A stretch of 64,000 nucleotides of DNA, taken from the NCBI RefSeq assembly GCF_905220565.1, contig NC_059396.1, positions 19,961,206-20,025,205 of the forward strand. The letters are read 5' to 3'. The position numbers and the translations under genes were made by a program. The notes beneath the pieces were generated by a model. That model had not been told where the DNA came from. It saw nothing but the letters and a program-made list of their open reading frames with translations, and did not search any database. Positions within the stretch are counted from its first letter, which is position 1. Every line of letters starts with the position of its first letter. This stretch comes from Melitaea cinxia (lineage: Eukaryota > Arthropoda > Insecta > Lepidoptera > Nymphalidae). Shown in pieces: positions 44,476 to 56,282 of this stretch.

Positions 44476-44679
44476 CGGTTATAAGCTTTAAAAAAAAACC
44501 TAACACTTTATTAGACAAATATTTTATTTATTATAAGCTCAAGTTAAAATAAATATCATCAGTCAATGAATTATAAAAAAAATAACAGAAGGAACAAAAA
44601 ACTCAACTCAAAAAAAGCGTAATACAACATTAAATAAACATTCACGAAATTCCAAATGAGCACGACGGATGGACTTCAC

Positions 44680-46720
44680 TTATTCCTTTGTCGAGCGTAA
44701 ATTTAATTTAGTCGCTTCTAGTCTTAATAATGTTAAAAATAAATATCAGAACATCATTCAAAAGCCCTATCGGACGGAGAAGGAGGCTCTCGCTTGTTTA
44801 CAAACTTTGACGACGTTTTAGATCACAACGGAGTTATTCGTCTGTGAAACAAGTTCTCCCTCTTCAGTTCTGTCTTGTTTTCTTTACTGCAGACTCGAGA
44901 TCTCCTTCAAACGACTCCGCATGACGGTTAAATTATTCTCTATATATAAATAAATGAATCACAAACACTGATTTAAATCACATTTCTTTTGCTCTAATTA
45001 CGAAAATACCGACCAAAGTTATATCAAATTCAAGTTGTATCGTAGTATTGATGCAGAATCGAAATTATTTAAAATTACTTTATATCGTAACGAACGTAAC
45101 TCAATAAGAGTTAAAAGGTGTCAGCGTATTCGATTCTACCAGTATTACAGCTTATTTGGTAGGCGACTGATTACAGCGTGCTCGCACCGCCGCTGCGGAC
45201 AGAGCCGTCACGGCACAACAGCGCACCGGACAATTTAAAATGCAATTAACGTCCCAAATTGTCGCTAATTAAACGGAGATATTCGTTAATAGTCCGGACC
45301 CCTCCCCTCGCGCCGCGCCGCGACCCTCCCTGTCCACGAGGCCGCTTTTAATTCGTAATAACATTACCTTTTAGGCTCCGAAGCCCAGTGATTCGTGTTT
45401 GCTCTGTAATCAACAAATCAAAGAGCGAACCGTTAAGGCCGTTTACACGGTATGGTTCTTTTTCTGATCGAGCTATCGCCTAAGTACGGAATGAGTTAGA
45501 AATTCTTCGGACTACTTGTTAACTAGCATACACGGCACTTTCTATATGGCGCAGTAAATCGTCTGCGATAGAGGAGTCGATGAAGTAAATGGTTCATCAG
45601 GCGAGCAACGGAACGAGGGTAGGCGCTAATCTTAATCACGACTGAGTCAGCGCGTGCTGGCCTCTCATTCGTTGCTCCTGGCCGCCGGCCAAACAACCCC
45701 CTTAATAAGCTACGCGCTCAGTTCGCATATTTACCTTTCCGACTCTCAGGACATGAGCTAACCTCCGTCTTTCTCGCGTTAGCATATCTCATAAAAGTTT
45801 CCCCACTAACGTGGAAGTTAAACATCGAGAATTTTAAAAACTTATATCGTAAAGAGCGTCTTAGCGAAATTTCTTATTATTTTTAGAAAATTCCCATCTC
45901 ATTTTAAATATTTCGTGAAAAGACAGTAAACTGCAGTAATTTACATTCTCGATGCGCCTCACTCTGCGGCTAAGTCTCGACCTAGTTGAGACTGATCAAA
46001 ATTGTTTTCATATCGCCATCTCTTAGCCGGTAATACCGTTGCGGAACCACATGTTTTGCCTTTGTGTAGATCGTCGCTCGACTGTGTTATGCAGATCATA
46101 ATTCCCAGGGTTTATGAAGACTCTTGCCTTGCTTATGGTGCTCTGCCAACAGCTCTAATGTATACGAACATATGATAATGGCGCACATCTATTTACCCGC
46201 GTAATCTCTGTAGTGGCTTGTGCGAATACATTGTTCTATTTTTCACTTAGGCTGATTGGATCTTCAGCCTTTTTATTGTAAAAAATTCTCACATATTGCT
46301 CGAGTGAATTGAAAATTTGAGAGTCGTTCGTGAGTTTTGTATTGTGAATAGAATATTATTTTGGATATATGCATAACTTTTTGCGGACAATTTTAATTGG
46401 TTACATTTGACGATTTATTAAACGAAGCAGAACGAAAGGGAATTTCGTATGTAATAAACGGAAAAAGGAATACAGAATTCTAAGCATTATAACATCCATT
46501 GAGGCGTGTACGTGACAATTGTCGCCGTGTGGAGTGGGGGGTGCGGGTCGCGGGGCAGGGAGGATACACACTCGTACTTATAGGATTTATCGCACATACG
46601 TGATCGTTGTAGCGACGGAAAAGGCGGGAATAACTCGCTCGAGTATCGCGATGTAATTGCTGCATTATTGATTACAAACGACAAATCGCTGATCGCGAAA
46701 ATTGCAGCTACCGTATCTAC
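44680..46720. promoter_or_regulatory. Candidate conserved non-coding region, GC-rich
   Basis: About 2 kb are without recognised repeats. Peaks: 45160-45370 (tcgcgccgcgccgcgaccct beside gctaattaaacggag and ttaattcgtaataac), 45600-45720 and 46490-46700 (ggagtggggggtgcgggtcg). It is the largest repeat-free, GC-elevated block here. No open frame has a recognisable domain. Confidence 0.3.
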
Positions 46721-47139
46721 TCGTATTCACATTCTAAGCACGTGAACCTTATCTCGCCCCACGTGTATAATATTCAAATTTTTCTAACAATCGTAGTTAT
46801 GCCTTTAGTTTTTATATTTGGAAAAAAAATCATGATCACTGAAATAACAAGGGAAACGTTTTGTGGAATATTTCGGTAAATGTACATTTTTATCAATTGT
46901 TATTGAGAAGTAAGAAATAAATAACGTTTATTATTTATTCAATATGAATATAATTTTATTAAAATAACTTCGTTGTGTTTTTTTCCTTTCACACACATAC
47001 AAACATCCTTTTGCGTCCTGCTATGCAAAAAAAATATATTTTTCGATAAATTATTATGTAAGTAAATACGTTAGTACAAAATATAATGGTGTTCATACTA
47101 CAATTGCAACATAATTATTCATTAACAGCATTCAGGGGT

Positions 47140-47330
47140 TCGAAAGCCGTAGTTATCTCAGGTGACAACGAGAGCTGCCGGAAGCAATAAATACGTTCCG
47201 GAAATCGCCATTACTCTGGTCGGATCACGTGACCGCCGCACGCTATTGACCTAAGCGATTTACTGCGTGCAATCGATATTGGTTTACCTGACACTAGATA
47301 GGGAATCGAAGTTTCGCTTACAGTGTCGAC
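47140..47330. promoter_or_regulatory. Candidate conserved non-coding element with E-box
   Basis: This unique block includes cggatcacgtgaccgccgca, which contains the palindrome TCACGTGA (a CACGTG E-box), and atcaggtgac-type sequences nearby. Regulatory role is inferred. Confidence 0.25.
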
Positions 47331-47370
47331 TACAATTAAGTTGCGGGCAATAAACTCTAGTGATCTTTTT

Positions 47371-47632
47371 GAAGTGAAACTTCTTTGGAATCGTTGTGAT
47401 TCGAAACTCTTTGAAACGAAAAATGCGTTACTATATCAATAAAAAACACATAATTGTATAGGCGAGAATGAGATGGAAAACATTACTGCCGAAAACGTGT
47501 AAACGACGCGCTTTGCATGGCGCTTACGACTTTTTTCACGAGATTGTGATCACCGTCAGTAGAACAAGTCGCAACAGCCTACGCTCCTACGAGCTTTCAG
47601 AAGTTTCACTTCTGCCGTATGTGAATTGCACA

Positions 47633-47660
<28 letters not shown>
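47371..47660 (+). mobile_element. GAAGT-ended repeat with CA microsatellite
   Basis: It starts gaagtgaaacttctttgg and contains gcgctttgcatggcgctta and ttttttcacgagattgtgat. It ends cagaagtttcacttctgcc before a (CA)n run (47628-47667). The reverse-oriented relative is at 51261-51480. Confidence 0.55.
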
Positions 47661-47670
<10 letters not shown>

Positions 47671-47984
47671 CTTTTTTATAAAAAGTTTATTCGAATAAAG
47701 TTTCTTATAGTTGGGGCGTTGCAGAGGGATAAGTATCCTATCCGGTAAAAAATGTCCGTTACGTTAAAAAATGCGTAAGATTTTTATGTATGGTCATGTA
47801 TGATAGCTATACAGTGTAATGTATAGTCGTGATGACTGTTATTATTATTGTTGCAGTTTGCTATTATTATTATATCATTCGATAATTATTATATATTTTC
47901 ATAAATTATTGTAACTAAAACAAAGGTGTTAAGATAATTTTGTAAAGTAGTTTTTTCTTGATAAAAAAAATAATAAAAATGTAC

Positions 47985-48270
47985 ATCATCATCATCATCA
48001 TTCCAGCCTATTTCAGTCCACTGCTGGACATAGTTTCATGTGTGTTGCTCATAGTCATCACACTGGGTAGGCGGGTTGGTGACCGCAGGGATGGCTTTGT
48101 CGCCCCTAAGACGCTGCTGCCCGTCTTCGGCCTGTGTGTTTCAAAGCCAGCGATTAGATGGGTATCCCGCAATCGGTCCGCTTCTTAAGTTCCAAGGTGC
48201 TACTGGAACCTCGTTAACCCTTAGTCGCCTCTTACGACACCCACGAGAAGAGAGGGGGTGGCTATATTAT
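47985..48270 (-). mobile_element. RTE-tailed SINE-like repeat, minus
   Basis: An (ATC)n run then ttccagcctatttcagtcca, ggttggtgaccgcagggatg, gctgcccgtcttcggcctg and cgcctcttacgacaccca are the exact reverse of the plus copies. The trinucleotide run is the element's 3' tail. Confidence 0.8.
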
Positions 48271-48546
48271 TTATACCTCGAATAGAACTTATAATTAATA
48301 TTATATAATAAGGAATTTCTTATCTGAAGTCCCACGACACCACACGATTTTTTTATATGAAATATAATATGTATGTTTAAATTGATTGTTATTTACACTT
48401 TGACATCTTGTGAATCTTTTGAAAATGTAACATACATTGCGGTGAAATAAATATTTTCATATCATTTCATTAATTTTATTTATTTACTTATTTACAATTT
48501 TGCACACCAACACAAAAGTAAAATAAGTTTAATGAGGTAAAAAAAA

Positions 48547-48640
48547 AAAAAAATTGCATTAGTTGCAAAAGGCGGCCTTATCGCTAAAGCAGCGATTTCT
48601 TCCAGGCAACCTTTGGGCAGAGGACTAGAATTGATTGTTA
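48547..48640 (-). mobile_element. LINE 3' end fragment
   Basis: Ggcggccttatcgctaaagc and gatttcttccaggcaacctt are the reverse of the block at 3890. Confidence 0.6.
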
Positions 48641-49311
48641 TTGGGGATATGGGCGCAAAATAACTGCTATCAGTCATAAACATAAGTATATTTTATATAT
48701 ATTCATACATACACATATACATACAAATACATTTTTCATTATATTTCCAATACCTTGTTCTATGAACATTATTATCACTTTGAACACAATAATCCCTGAG
48801 GTCCTTTGTCAATTTTTTCCAAGAAGAACTAATAATCTAAACCAGCCAGATATCGGCTATAAGAACGGTTACTTACGATAAAAAGGTCCTAAAGACAAAA
48901 TGTTTCTATTTGACATATGTAATTCAATCACATTGCTATTTAAGTCTAATAAGTATTACTTAAATATTAAAAAAAAATCTAATATCAAAATAGTCTTATA
49001 TGATCGTAAAAAGGCGTTCTCACTAATTAAAGTAAAAAGCAAAGTCCGTTTACAAGTAAAATCAAAACATAATCCTCCTGTACTTCGTTGCAGTTGAGTA
49101 AGATGTCTTTATAGTATCAGCTTGTCTAGGATTTATATTATATATTCAGGATATTAATAATATCCAACTAAACTTCATTATTTGCTCAGAGAATTGAGAG
49201 ATTCTTGGCACCATATAAGACAGGCATGCCGCAGTCAGTAATAATTATATATTTAGTTCTTAAGTTGTGATTTTTTTTTACGTGATGTAGTTTATTAGTG
49301 TTAAAATATTA

Positions 49312-49510
49312 CCTTTTTTTTAACAATCAACGCCCCCTAGAGTTATCTCCTGTGTCGGGGGTCCGGAAACATACACAAGCACAAACGCCAGTCAACGGCA
49401 AATATCTGTATAGCCAATATAAGCGTTTGTCATTTGCGGATATCGAGCCCCCACCGCCAGCGCAACAGCCACGAACCAGTGCTGTGACCGTTGCGCCAAC
49501 GCGTCGTCAA
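49312..49510 (-). mobile_element. tRNA-derived SINE, minus
   Basis: Cctgtgtcgggggtccggaa, tatcgagcccccaccgccag and gctgtgaccgttgcgccaac are the reverse of the 21978 subfamily, with A- and B-box regions recognisable. Confidence 0.7.
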
Positions 49511-49689
49511 AAATATTATACATATTTACTTACTTTACTAATTCACAACCACCGCCACGGTCTAAAATGAAACCATAAAAATAATTATAGTATATGTACA
49601 ATACTTGACTGTTTGTTTAAGTGATAAAACATTTAATTATACATTTTATTAGTCAAAACGTTTTCGAAGGTGTGTACCAATGTGTATTC

Positions 49690-50010
49690 AGCCTATAACA
49701 TCCCGCTTTTGGGCATAGGCCTCCTTCTCCATGTATGAGAAAGATTGGAGTTTAATCCACCACTCTGCTCCAATGCGGGTTGGCGGATATGTTCCCTACT
49801 ATGAGTAACGAACGCTATCAGGTATTTATGATAACAACCGAGACCGACAGCTTCTTAACGTGCTCTCCGAGGCGGAGATCCACAAGGACAGACATCCAAA
49901 CCTAAACGAAATATTTCTACCAATATAAATATTCATCCCGAGCGGGAATCGAACCCGCAAACCGTTGGTGTTTTTAGGTGACTACTCGCACCACTACAGC
50001 AGAGAAGTTG
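49690..50010 (-). mobile_element. Metulj-like tRNA SINE, minus, full length
   Basis: Cagcctataacatcccgctt, gggcataggcctccttctcc, ctctgctccaatgcgggttg, gtgctctccgaggcggaga and gagcgggaatcgaacccgca read tail to head. The B-box is perfect (GGGTTCGATTCCCGC on minus). Confidence 0.8.
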
Positions 50011-50900
50011 TTTGAAAAAAGCCTAAGCATTTTCGAAGGTACATGATTATTATTCTAATTGTTGAATAATATATTATTATCGAATATTATAAAGCAGAAT
50101 CTATATTCCGAATCGGTGTTCGCTTCATTAATTATAATTAACCAATTATTCAAAGATTACGAGTATTTAACGTACAACACATGGTTTGAAAGTGTTTTTG
50201 AAGCTTACTAGATTTTTTTTTTGTTTGATACATACAAAACCTATTTTCAAAAGCTAAATAGTCAATTTACACATAATATAGGTACATAAAAATACATCAG
50301 AGTAATATAACTCTTTAGAAAGAGATTATCTAACGAGGAAGGAACAAATGAGTCACTAAGTGACCCTCCACGGCCCTCACGCTGTTGACGGAGCGCTTCA
50401 CTTCCCCCACTTACAGCATAATAATCGTGATCTCATTCACAGATATAATACATACTAATATCGTGAAACTTAAGCATTTAATATCGGTCTATTATTAATT
50501 CGAAAAGATAAATCTATAGATAATAATAATAAGATCACTAACCTTATTTTACAATGCTTATTACTAACCTTCGTCGTTTCGACTACGCCGTATATGAATG
50601 AGTGATAATAATAATTTACTGAAGTGTACATGCATTACTTTCTAATGATTGCATCATCACCATCGTTGGCCTTATCCATCTATTGCAGACGATTTAGACA
50701 GTGTCAGACAGACACTGTGTCGCCTAGGACACTCTTCAGGAAAACGCAGAAAACGCTTAATTGCAGTAAATTGGATAATTCATTTTTTTTTGGAGTTCAC
50801 TCCTCTCTCTCTAAGAATCGATTTTCAAATAAGGTCCCCGTTATGAAAAAAACATGAGGAGTATAATCTACTGAACGAATGACTTCGTTACGTTTCTCGT

Positions 50901-50962
50901 AACGCCATCTATCGGAACTCAATAGGATTCCGATAGACGACGACGTTCCGATAGATGGCGTT
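50901..50962. repeat. Perfect 18 bp hairpin
   Basis: Aacgccatctatcggaac (50901-50918) is the exact reverse complement of gttccgatagatggcgtt (50945-50962). The 26 nt loop contains a third partial copy (attccgatagacg). It is likely the core of a small foldback element. Confidence 0.85.
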
Positions 50963-51260
50963 ATTTGATTCGTTCCTATTTATCATTTGATATAGTACTA
51001 ATCTTTTTCTTGGACTAGTAAATAAACCTTTTTGTGCCTATTTAGACAGTCGATCTGAAGTAGAAAATTCCAGTTGTGAGTCGTAGCTGACACACACACT
51101 TTTTTGTGCCCGTTGTTATCAGTACTAGGTTTGTATAGGAGAAAGTTAAAAAATTGATGTACTGTATTATGTAGTTAAGTAAAAAATATGGCGATACGGA
51201 TTGCGCTGAGTCAGATAGTAATAAAAAAGTGTGTATGTGTGTAGTTCACACATGGCAAAA

Positions 51261-51480
51261 GCGAAACTTCTGAAAAGTTCGATTCGTTATATCGGCGATG
51301 ATCACGGTCTAGTGAAAAAGGTCGTAACCACCATGCACAACGCGACGCTTACACGTTTTGAGGAGTAAGTAATGTATTCTATCTCATTCTATTCCATACA
51401 TTGTTTTTCTTTCTTTATCGTAACGCATTTTCGTTTCATCAAATTTCAAATAACAATAATTCTAAAGCAGATTTACTTCA
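51261..51480 (-). mobile_element. GAAGT-ended repeat, minus copy
   Basis: Gcgaaacttctgaaaagttc, atcacggtctagtgaaaaag and ccaccatgcacaacgcgacg are the reverse of 47371. Ends are eroded (agatttacttca). Confidence 0.55.
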
Positions 51481-52005
51481 AAAAATCTATTGTATAAATA
51501 AATATTCTTCTAAAACGATTGAACGGCATACACTTATTGAATAAGTTAGTTATAATCGAATCGATGTTGTGTTTAAACTATCGAACATGTTAACAGAGCC
51601 CCAACACGGATCGCAGTGGGAATTGGACTGGCAGCATCGCCAGTACACATGAGTACATATACTAGCGACTAATTCCTAACGTGTGTGCCCGAACTTTGGT
51701 AACCTAATCTTGGTAATAGTTAAGCGAGCTTAGTTCCACTAACAATTATATTAACTGAATTATTGTCAGTCTGAGCATCGGAAAACATTGAGGAATAGGA
51801 AGAAAATTGAGGAGTTCGATAAGATTTCGTAGTCAGTTGATTCATTATAGTTTACATCACTACTAAAATACACTAAGTTAGTGCAAAGAATTCAGTTGTC
51901 GTATTTAATACTCTAAGTGACAAGTTAGACAGCTTATTTCATAAACAATATTATAGACTGCATCACACATATTAATATTAAGTAATTAATATAAGTTAAT
52001 TTAAT

Positions 52006-52210
52006 TAATAGTAAGGTTAAGATGTTTGCCCGCCTTTTTAAACGGTTTTATTTAGCTCACCCCGTTTGTTTTATTTTTTATTTATTATTTATTCTTGGGT
52101 CAAATTTAGTAATTCAAATTTCACCCTCTTCCTGTCAACCGATTAATCTGAAATTTTGTATACACTTTGGATTTTGGTGACAATACAATTATGTTTATTC
52201 ATTATCATTA
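52006..52210 (+). mobile_element. Helitron-like head leading into the tandem array
   Basis: Taatagtaaggttaagatg matches the start of the TAATACGCTAAG family. It is followed by ccctcttcctgtcaaccgat and ttggtgacaatacaat, phrases typical of the same non-autonomous elements. The array below seems to be internal to this element. Confidence 0.45.
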
Positions 52211-52648
52211 TAAATTCAAGATGGCCGCCGCTACAAAATGGCGGATAATTTATTTTTTATTAATCCCATCAGTATGGGTATCAAATGAAAGGGCTCAACA
52301 AGCAGAATACAATATACTATAAAAAATTGAAATCCAAGATGGCGGCCGCTACAAAATAGCGGATAGCGTAGGTTTTATCAATCCCATCAATATGGGTATC
52401 AAATGAAAGGGCTCAACAAGCAGAATACAATATACTATAAAAAATTGAAATACAAGATGGCGGCCGCTACAAAATGGCGGATAACGTAGGTTTTATCGAT
52501 CCCATCAATATGGGTATCAAATGAAAGTGCTCAACCAGTATAATCAATGTACTATATAAAATTAAAATCCAAGATGGCGGCCTCTACAAAATGGCGGATA
52601 ACTTAGATTTTATCAATCCCATCAACATGGGTATCAAATGAAAGGCAC
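52211..52648. repeat. Tandem array, four units of 117-118 bp
   Basis: Unit landmarks (aagatgg) fall at 52218, 52336, 52454 and 52571. Each unit contains caagatggcggccgctac, aaaatggcggat and atgggtatcaaatgaaagg. Units 2 and 3 are almost identical. Each carries two ATGGC (GCCAT on minus) cores, eight in all, though the first motif of unit 1 is atggccgcc and one core is altered in unit 2 (atagcggat). Confidence 0.9.
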
Positions 52649-53087
52649 GTCAATTGTCTACAAATTATCGACTTAATGTGCGATAGAAGAATCGTTTAAT
52701 TCGTCGTTAAAATAGGCAGTTGGCCCGCAGACGGTGAGGAAATTACTTACTATTTTCTTGCTCATGGAAATTCCAATAGTTATACACTCCATGTAAATAA
52801 AAGAGATGTTTCAACTAGTTTATCGTTGGACATTCACACTGCTGGCTGGCGAGGAATCGTTTCACTGCTCGTAGTTTGTCTTTAATCGACAAAACATATG
52901 ATAAAAGTACTACTCGCTCACCACTATGAAACCCTAAAACTCGCTTATAATCGAGCTTGCTAGCTTGTTTCCACATTCTAGCCCTACTTATCACACGTCC
53001 ATCTTTGTCGGTTGAACAACTGCCTAATTATAGTGTAACATTACAAAACAAACATTTTAATCAACGATTGTAGACAATTGACGTGCC
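52644..53087. mobile_element. Candidate MITE with 20 bp terminal inverted repeats
   Basis: GGCACGTCAATTGTCTACAA at 52644-52663 is the exact reverse complement of 53068-53087. Weaker symmetry continues inward. The 444 bp interior has no coding frame and is not found elsewhere in the window. It begins exactly where unit 4 of the array breaks off. No target duplication could be fixed. Confidence 0.65.
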
Positions 53088-53229
53088 CCACGGTTTTATT
53101 TTAGTCTAGTCTATGCATATGTTTATAATTCCCACGACTGTATCTATTTTATTATTTTTTGGTTTTTAGTACATTTATCTTAAACATTGCAATGTATGTT
53201 TAACATAAAACCGTTTAACTTAAAAAGTT

Positions 53230-53511
53230 GTTTTACCTATTTTTTAGAAAAAACCTCACAATTACTCCACATAAATTATACATCATTTTATAGATAATTG
53301 CTTGCTCTACCCTCATCCACAACTCAAGAAATTATTCTTTTGTTTTTGTAAATTAATTAATTATTAAAATTATATATATGACGGATTTAATTTCGAAACA
53401 ACGTCAACATGGTTGACGGTCGGTAAATTTGTTGTTAAATATTTTTTGTAATTTTGTAAAATGATAATAATTATACTTATTTAGTGCGAATTATTCGCAC
53501 AGGTATAATTA
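53230..53511 (+). mobile_element. Helitron-like repeat, TAATACGCTAAG family, 5' truncated
   Basis: Aaacctcacaattactccac, agataattgcttgctctacc and acaacgtcaacatggttgac match 10790. It ends gcacaggtataattag. Confidence 0.6.
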
Positions 53512-53669
53512 GTTTTTACTATTTAGCTATCAAACATCGATGTGTTTAACATCATTATCTGTCAGATTTTTTTTTAACTTACAATCTGTAAAACTAAAAA
53601 TTCATGTGAAAGGACCCGTATCACCTCAAAACTTTGCTCAAACTCAGCCGTAAGTGAAATAAAAACAAA

Positions 53670-53942
53670 TAATTGTGTTTGCAGGCAAACGAAAAAAAAA
53701 ACCGACTTCAATTATATCAACAAGTAATACAACGTAGGTAGACGAAAAATTAGTCAAGTAAAATTAGATCAGATCCTGGTTTCCTTATCATGGTACCACA
53801 CCAGGGATATCTCCTTTCCAACAAAAAAAGAATTGTCGAAATCGGTTTATAAGTGACGTATACACATAAGTGACGAATTTATCCCCGAACATACATAATA
53901 TATATATATATTACATACGGTCCTTTTTTGAAGTCGGTTAAT
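53670..53942 (-). mobile_element. ACCGACTTC-family repeat, minus, second subfamily
   Basis: Taattgtgtttgcaggcaaa, accgacttcaattatatcaa, tttccttatcatggtaccac and tttgaagtcggttaat are present. It is short like 21611. Confidence 0.8.
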
Positions 53943-54639
53943 AAAACCGCATCATTTATTAAGTTTACAAAAAATCGGCAACTAAAACCGATTTCTTTTT
54001 CGTTTCCGTCATAATATGATGTACTTTTAAATAAAACAGCAAATATAATTTTATTTTTCAAAGGCAGCTTCAGAAATTATGAGATCTTGGATAAGTGGTC
54101 TTCAGCTTTAGATGCTAGCGTTAAATTAAGTTAATTATAAGCAAACTTCATCGTTAAAGTAAAAAGTAATTATAGTAAAATTAGTCTCTCGATGTTTTTG
54201 CAAATCGTTGATTGGCTCGTCTCTCACCAAATCTCAAAGAACTATATTTTTTTTGCTTTTTCATTACCATGCTACGTCAACTTCAACTGAGTTTAGAATG
54301 TAGATTTTTTTTTTAAGTTGGAGCCAATATTTGTCGGAATTTATTAAAATAATTTTTGCATAAAATTATACTGTTTATTTTCATTAAAAAATATCTATAA
54401 ATTACAAAATGTAAAAAAAAATGTTACGAGATATGAAACCTTACTTATGCGATTTCGTATTGATGCTGTGAGTTTTTTTGAAAAAAGTTATAAAAGTAAT
54501 TTTTTGGTAACTCTGATTAAGACTTCAGCAGCGTAAGTCGTCATCAAAATACAAATTACGTAGTAATAATATGCAAGCATAGAAAGGTATTTGTAAATCT
54601 CCCCTATCATCTGTAACTCCCCTTTATCATTTGAAGTAG

Positions 54640-55105
54640 TCTTTCCCCATCATTACTTCAAAGGGAAGCAATGTGCATCCATCACGGCTTGATTACTTCA
54701 TTCCACTCAATCTCAACAGAAGTCTCCTAATGACACTACACAGTGATCGTCGATGACCACGCGACCATTCGAAGCACAGCGACGATACCGTTCGATAAAC
54801 AGTGATTTAATGTCTCATGAATCATGCCCCGGTTGCTATTCGCGCAATAAACAACGCCAATGCTGCGGATTTGGAATTTGTTGGACGTCACTTGCCTCAA
54901 TGATATTTTATGATTGAGCTATTCATGTGCGCACCGCGGCGCGCCGGCTGACATGTTTATGTGTCGCGATATTGCCGGCGACCCGATCGAAAATATTGTT
55001 TTATTACGACTATGCCGTGACGTTAATCATTTACGCCGTTTCGATTTTAAATTAGCGTCCGGAAATCAGGTCAGATCCCGCGATGAAAATATTGCCCAAT
55101 AAATA
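54640..55105. promoter_or_regulatory. Candidate conserved non-coding element
   Basis: This unique, GC-elevated block includes gcaccgcggcgcgccggctg, gtcgcgatattgccggcga and ttacgccgtttcgattttaa. It is free of repeats on both sides for several hundred bases and lies 2.5 kb upstream of the first host exon. The 62-codon frame at 54914 has no known domain. Confidence 0.35.
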
Positions 55106-55207
55106 AATGCAATAGTTAATAATCAGGGATACGTTTCATTGAGCATTATTTTTATTTTCATTTTATTTTCCTATATACTCCAAAAAGAAACGTAAACTTA
55201 TTATATA

Positions 55208-55400
55208 CTAGCTGACCTGGCGAACTTTGTACCGCCTTCTTTATTTTTTTCTTAAATATAATAATTAATATATCAAAATAAAATATAGCCTATCTTTCAA
55301 GTTGGATCGAACTGCACATGGTGTGCGAATTTTATTATAATCGGTTAAGTGGTTTAGGAGTCCATTGAGGACAAACATTGTGACACGAGATTTATATATA
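55208..55400 (-). mobile_element. Helitron-like element, minus
   Basis: CTAG at 55208, ctgacctggcgaactttgta, attataatcggttaagtgg and gtgacacgagatttatatat are present. It is diverged from 23931. Confidence 0.6.
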
Positions 55401-55992
55401 TTAAGATTAAACTTTATTAGGGCGTGTAAAAGTTGCACGTTTTCTATTGAGGAAAATGATTGCAGCTTAATTGGTTCGGGTTCCTTACTGCTGAGTGACG
55501 ACTATAAATATCATATCAGATTCAAATATTCCATCATTTACCAACGCCAACGTCAAACTAGCCATCTTGGTGTTAGATCACCTAGCTAGCAAATTAAACA
55601 AATCATGATAATAACACCATGTTGTTTCTAGAACCTACAGTGTCTTAATATATTCTTTTGTTCTCTTATTTGTTATAAAACGAAAATTTCCTCATTTAAC
55701 ATTTAACTCTACGCATACCTTGGCAGCTCGTTTGAAAATGTACACTGAATTTTTCATACCTTAAACTGAATATCGTAATGAGAGGCGTTTTGAAGTTTTT
55801 AAAACATTTTTTCCTCATGTCGAGCCAATTTTATCACAATTTCGAGTAATTGTATTCTTTTTTCTTTGTAAATTTTTGTAAAGTCGGAGGTAAAATGAAA
55901 TACATATTTGAACTGCTATATAGTTCCACCGTTCCAACGTGAAATGAAATTCGTTTGCTTTTCACGAGAATTATTATTTCGTCTTTGTAGAG

Positions 55993-56282
55993 TGTACTGT
56001 GTGGCTACGGCACCAAAGAATATAGCCACCCCCTCTCTTCCCTTGGGTGTCGTATGAGGCGACTAAGGGATAACAAGGTTCCACTACCACATTTAAATTA
56101 AGAAGCCGAACGATGACGGGATAATCATCTAACCGCTGGCTTGGAAAAACACAGGCTGAAGACGCGGCAGCGTCTTAGGTGCGACAAAGCTAGCCCTTCG
56201 GTCACCAACCCGCCTGCCCAGCGTGGTGACTATGGGCAACATACGAGTTCACGTTATTTTTGGCGTAAACTTGTGGAGGCCT
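55993..56282 (+). mobile_element. RTE-tailed SINE-like repeat, 3' truncated
   Basis: Gtgtactgtgtggctacggc, agccaccccctctcttccc and tggcgtaaacttgtggaggc are present. The final cagcagtggac tail is absent, replaced by cacctcctggagaactgc. Confidence 0.75.

Noticed and set aside
52211..52648. CRISPR-like direct repeats
   Set aside because: The units are 118 bp, contiguous and without spacers, in eukaryotic intron DNA. It is a minisatellite.
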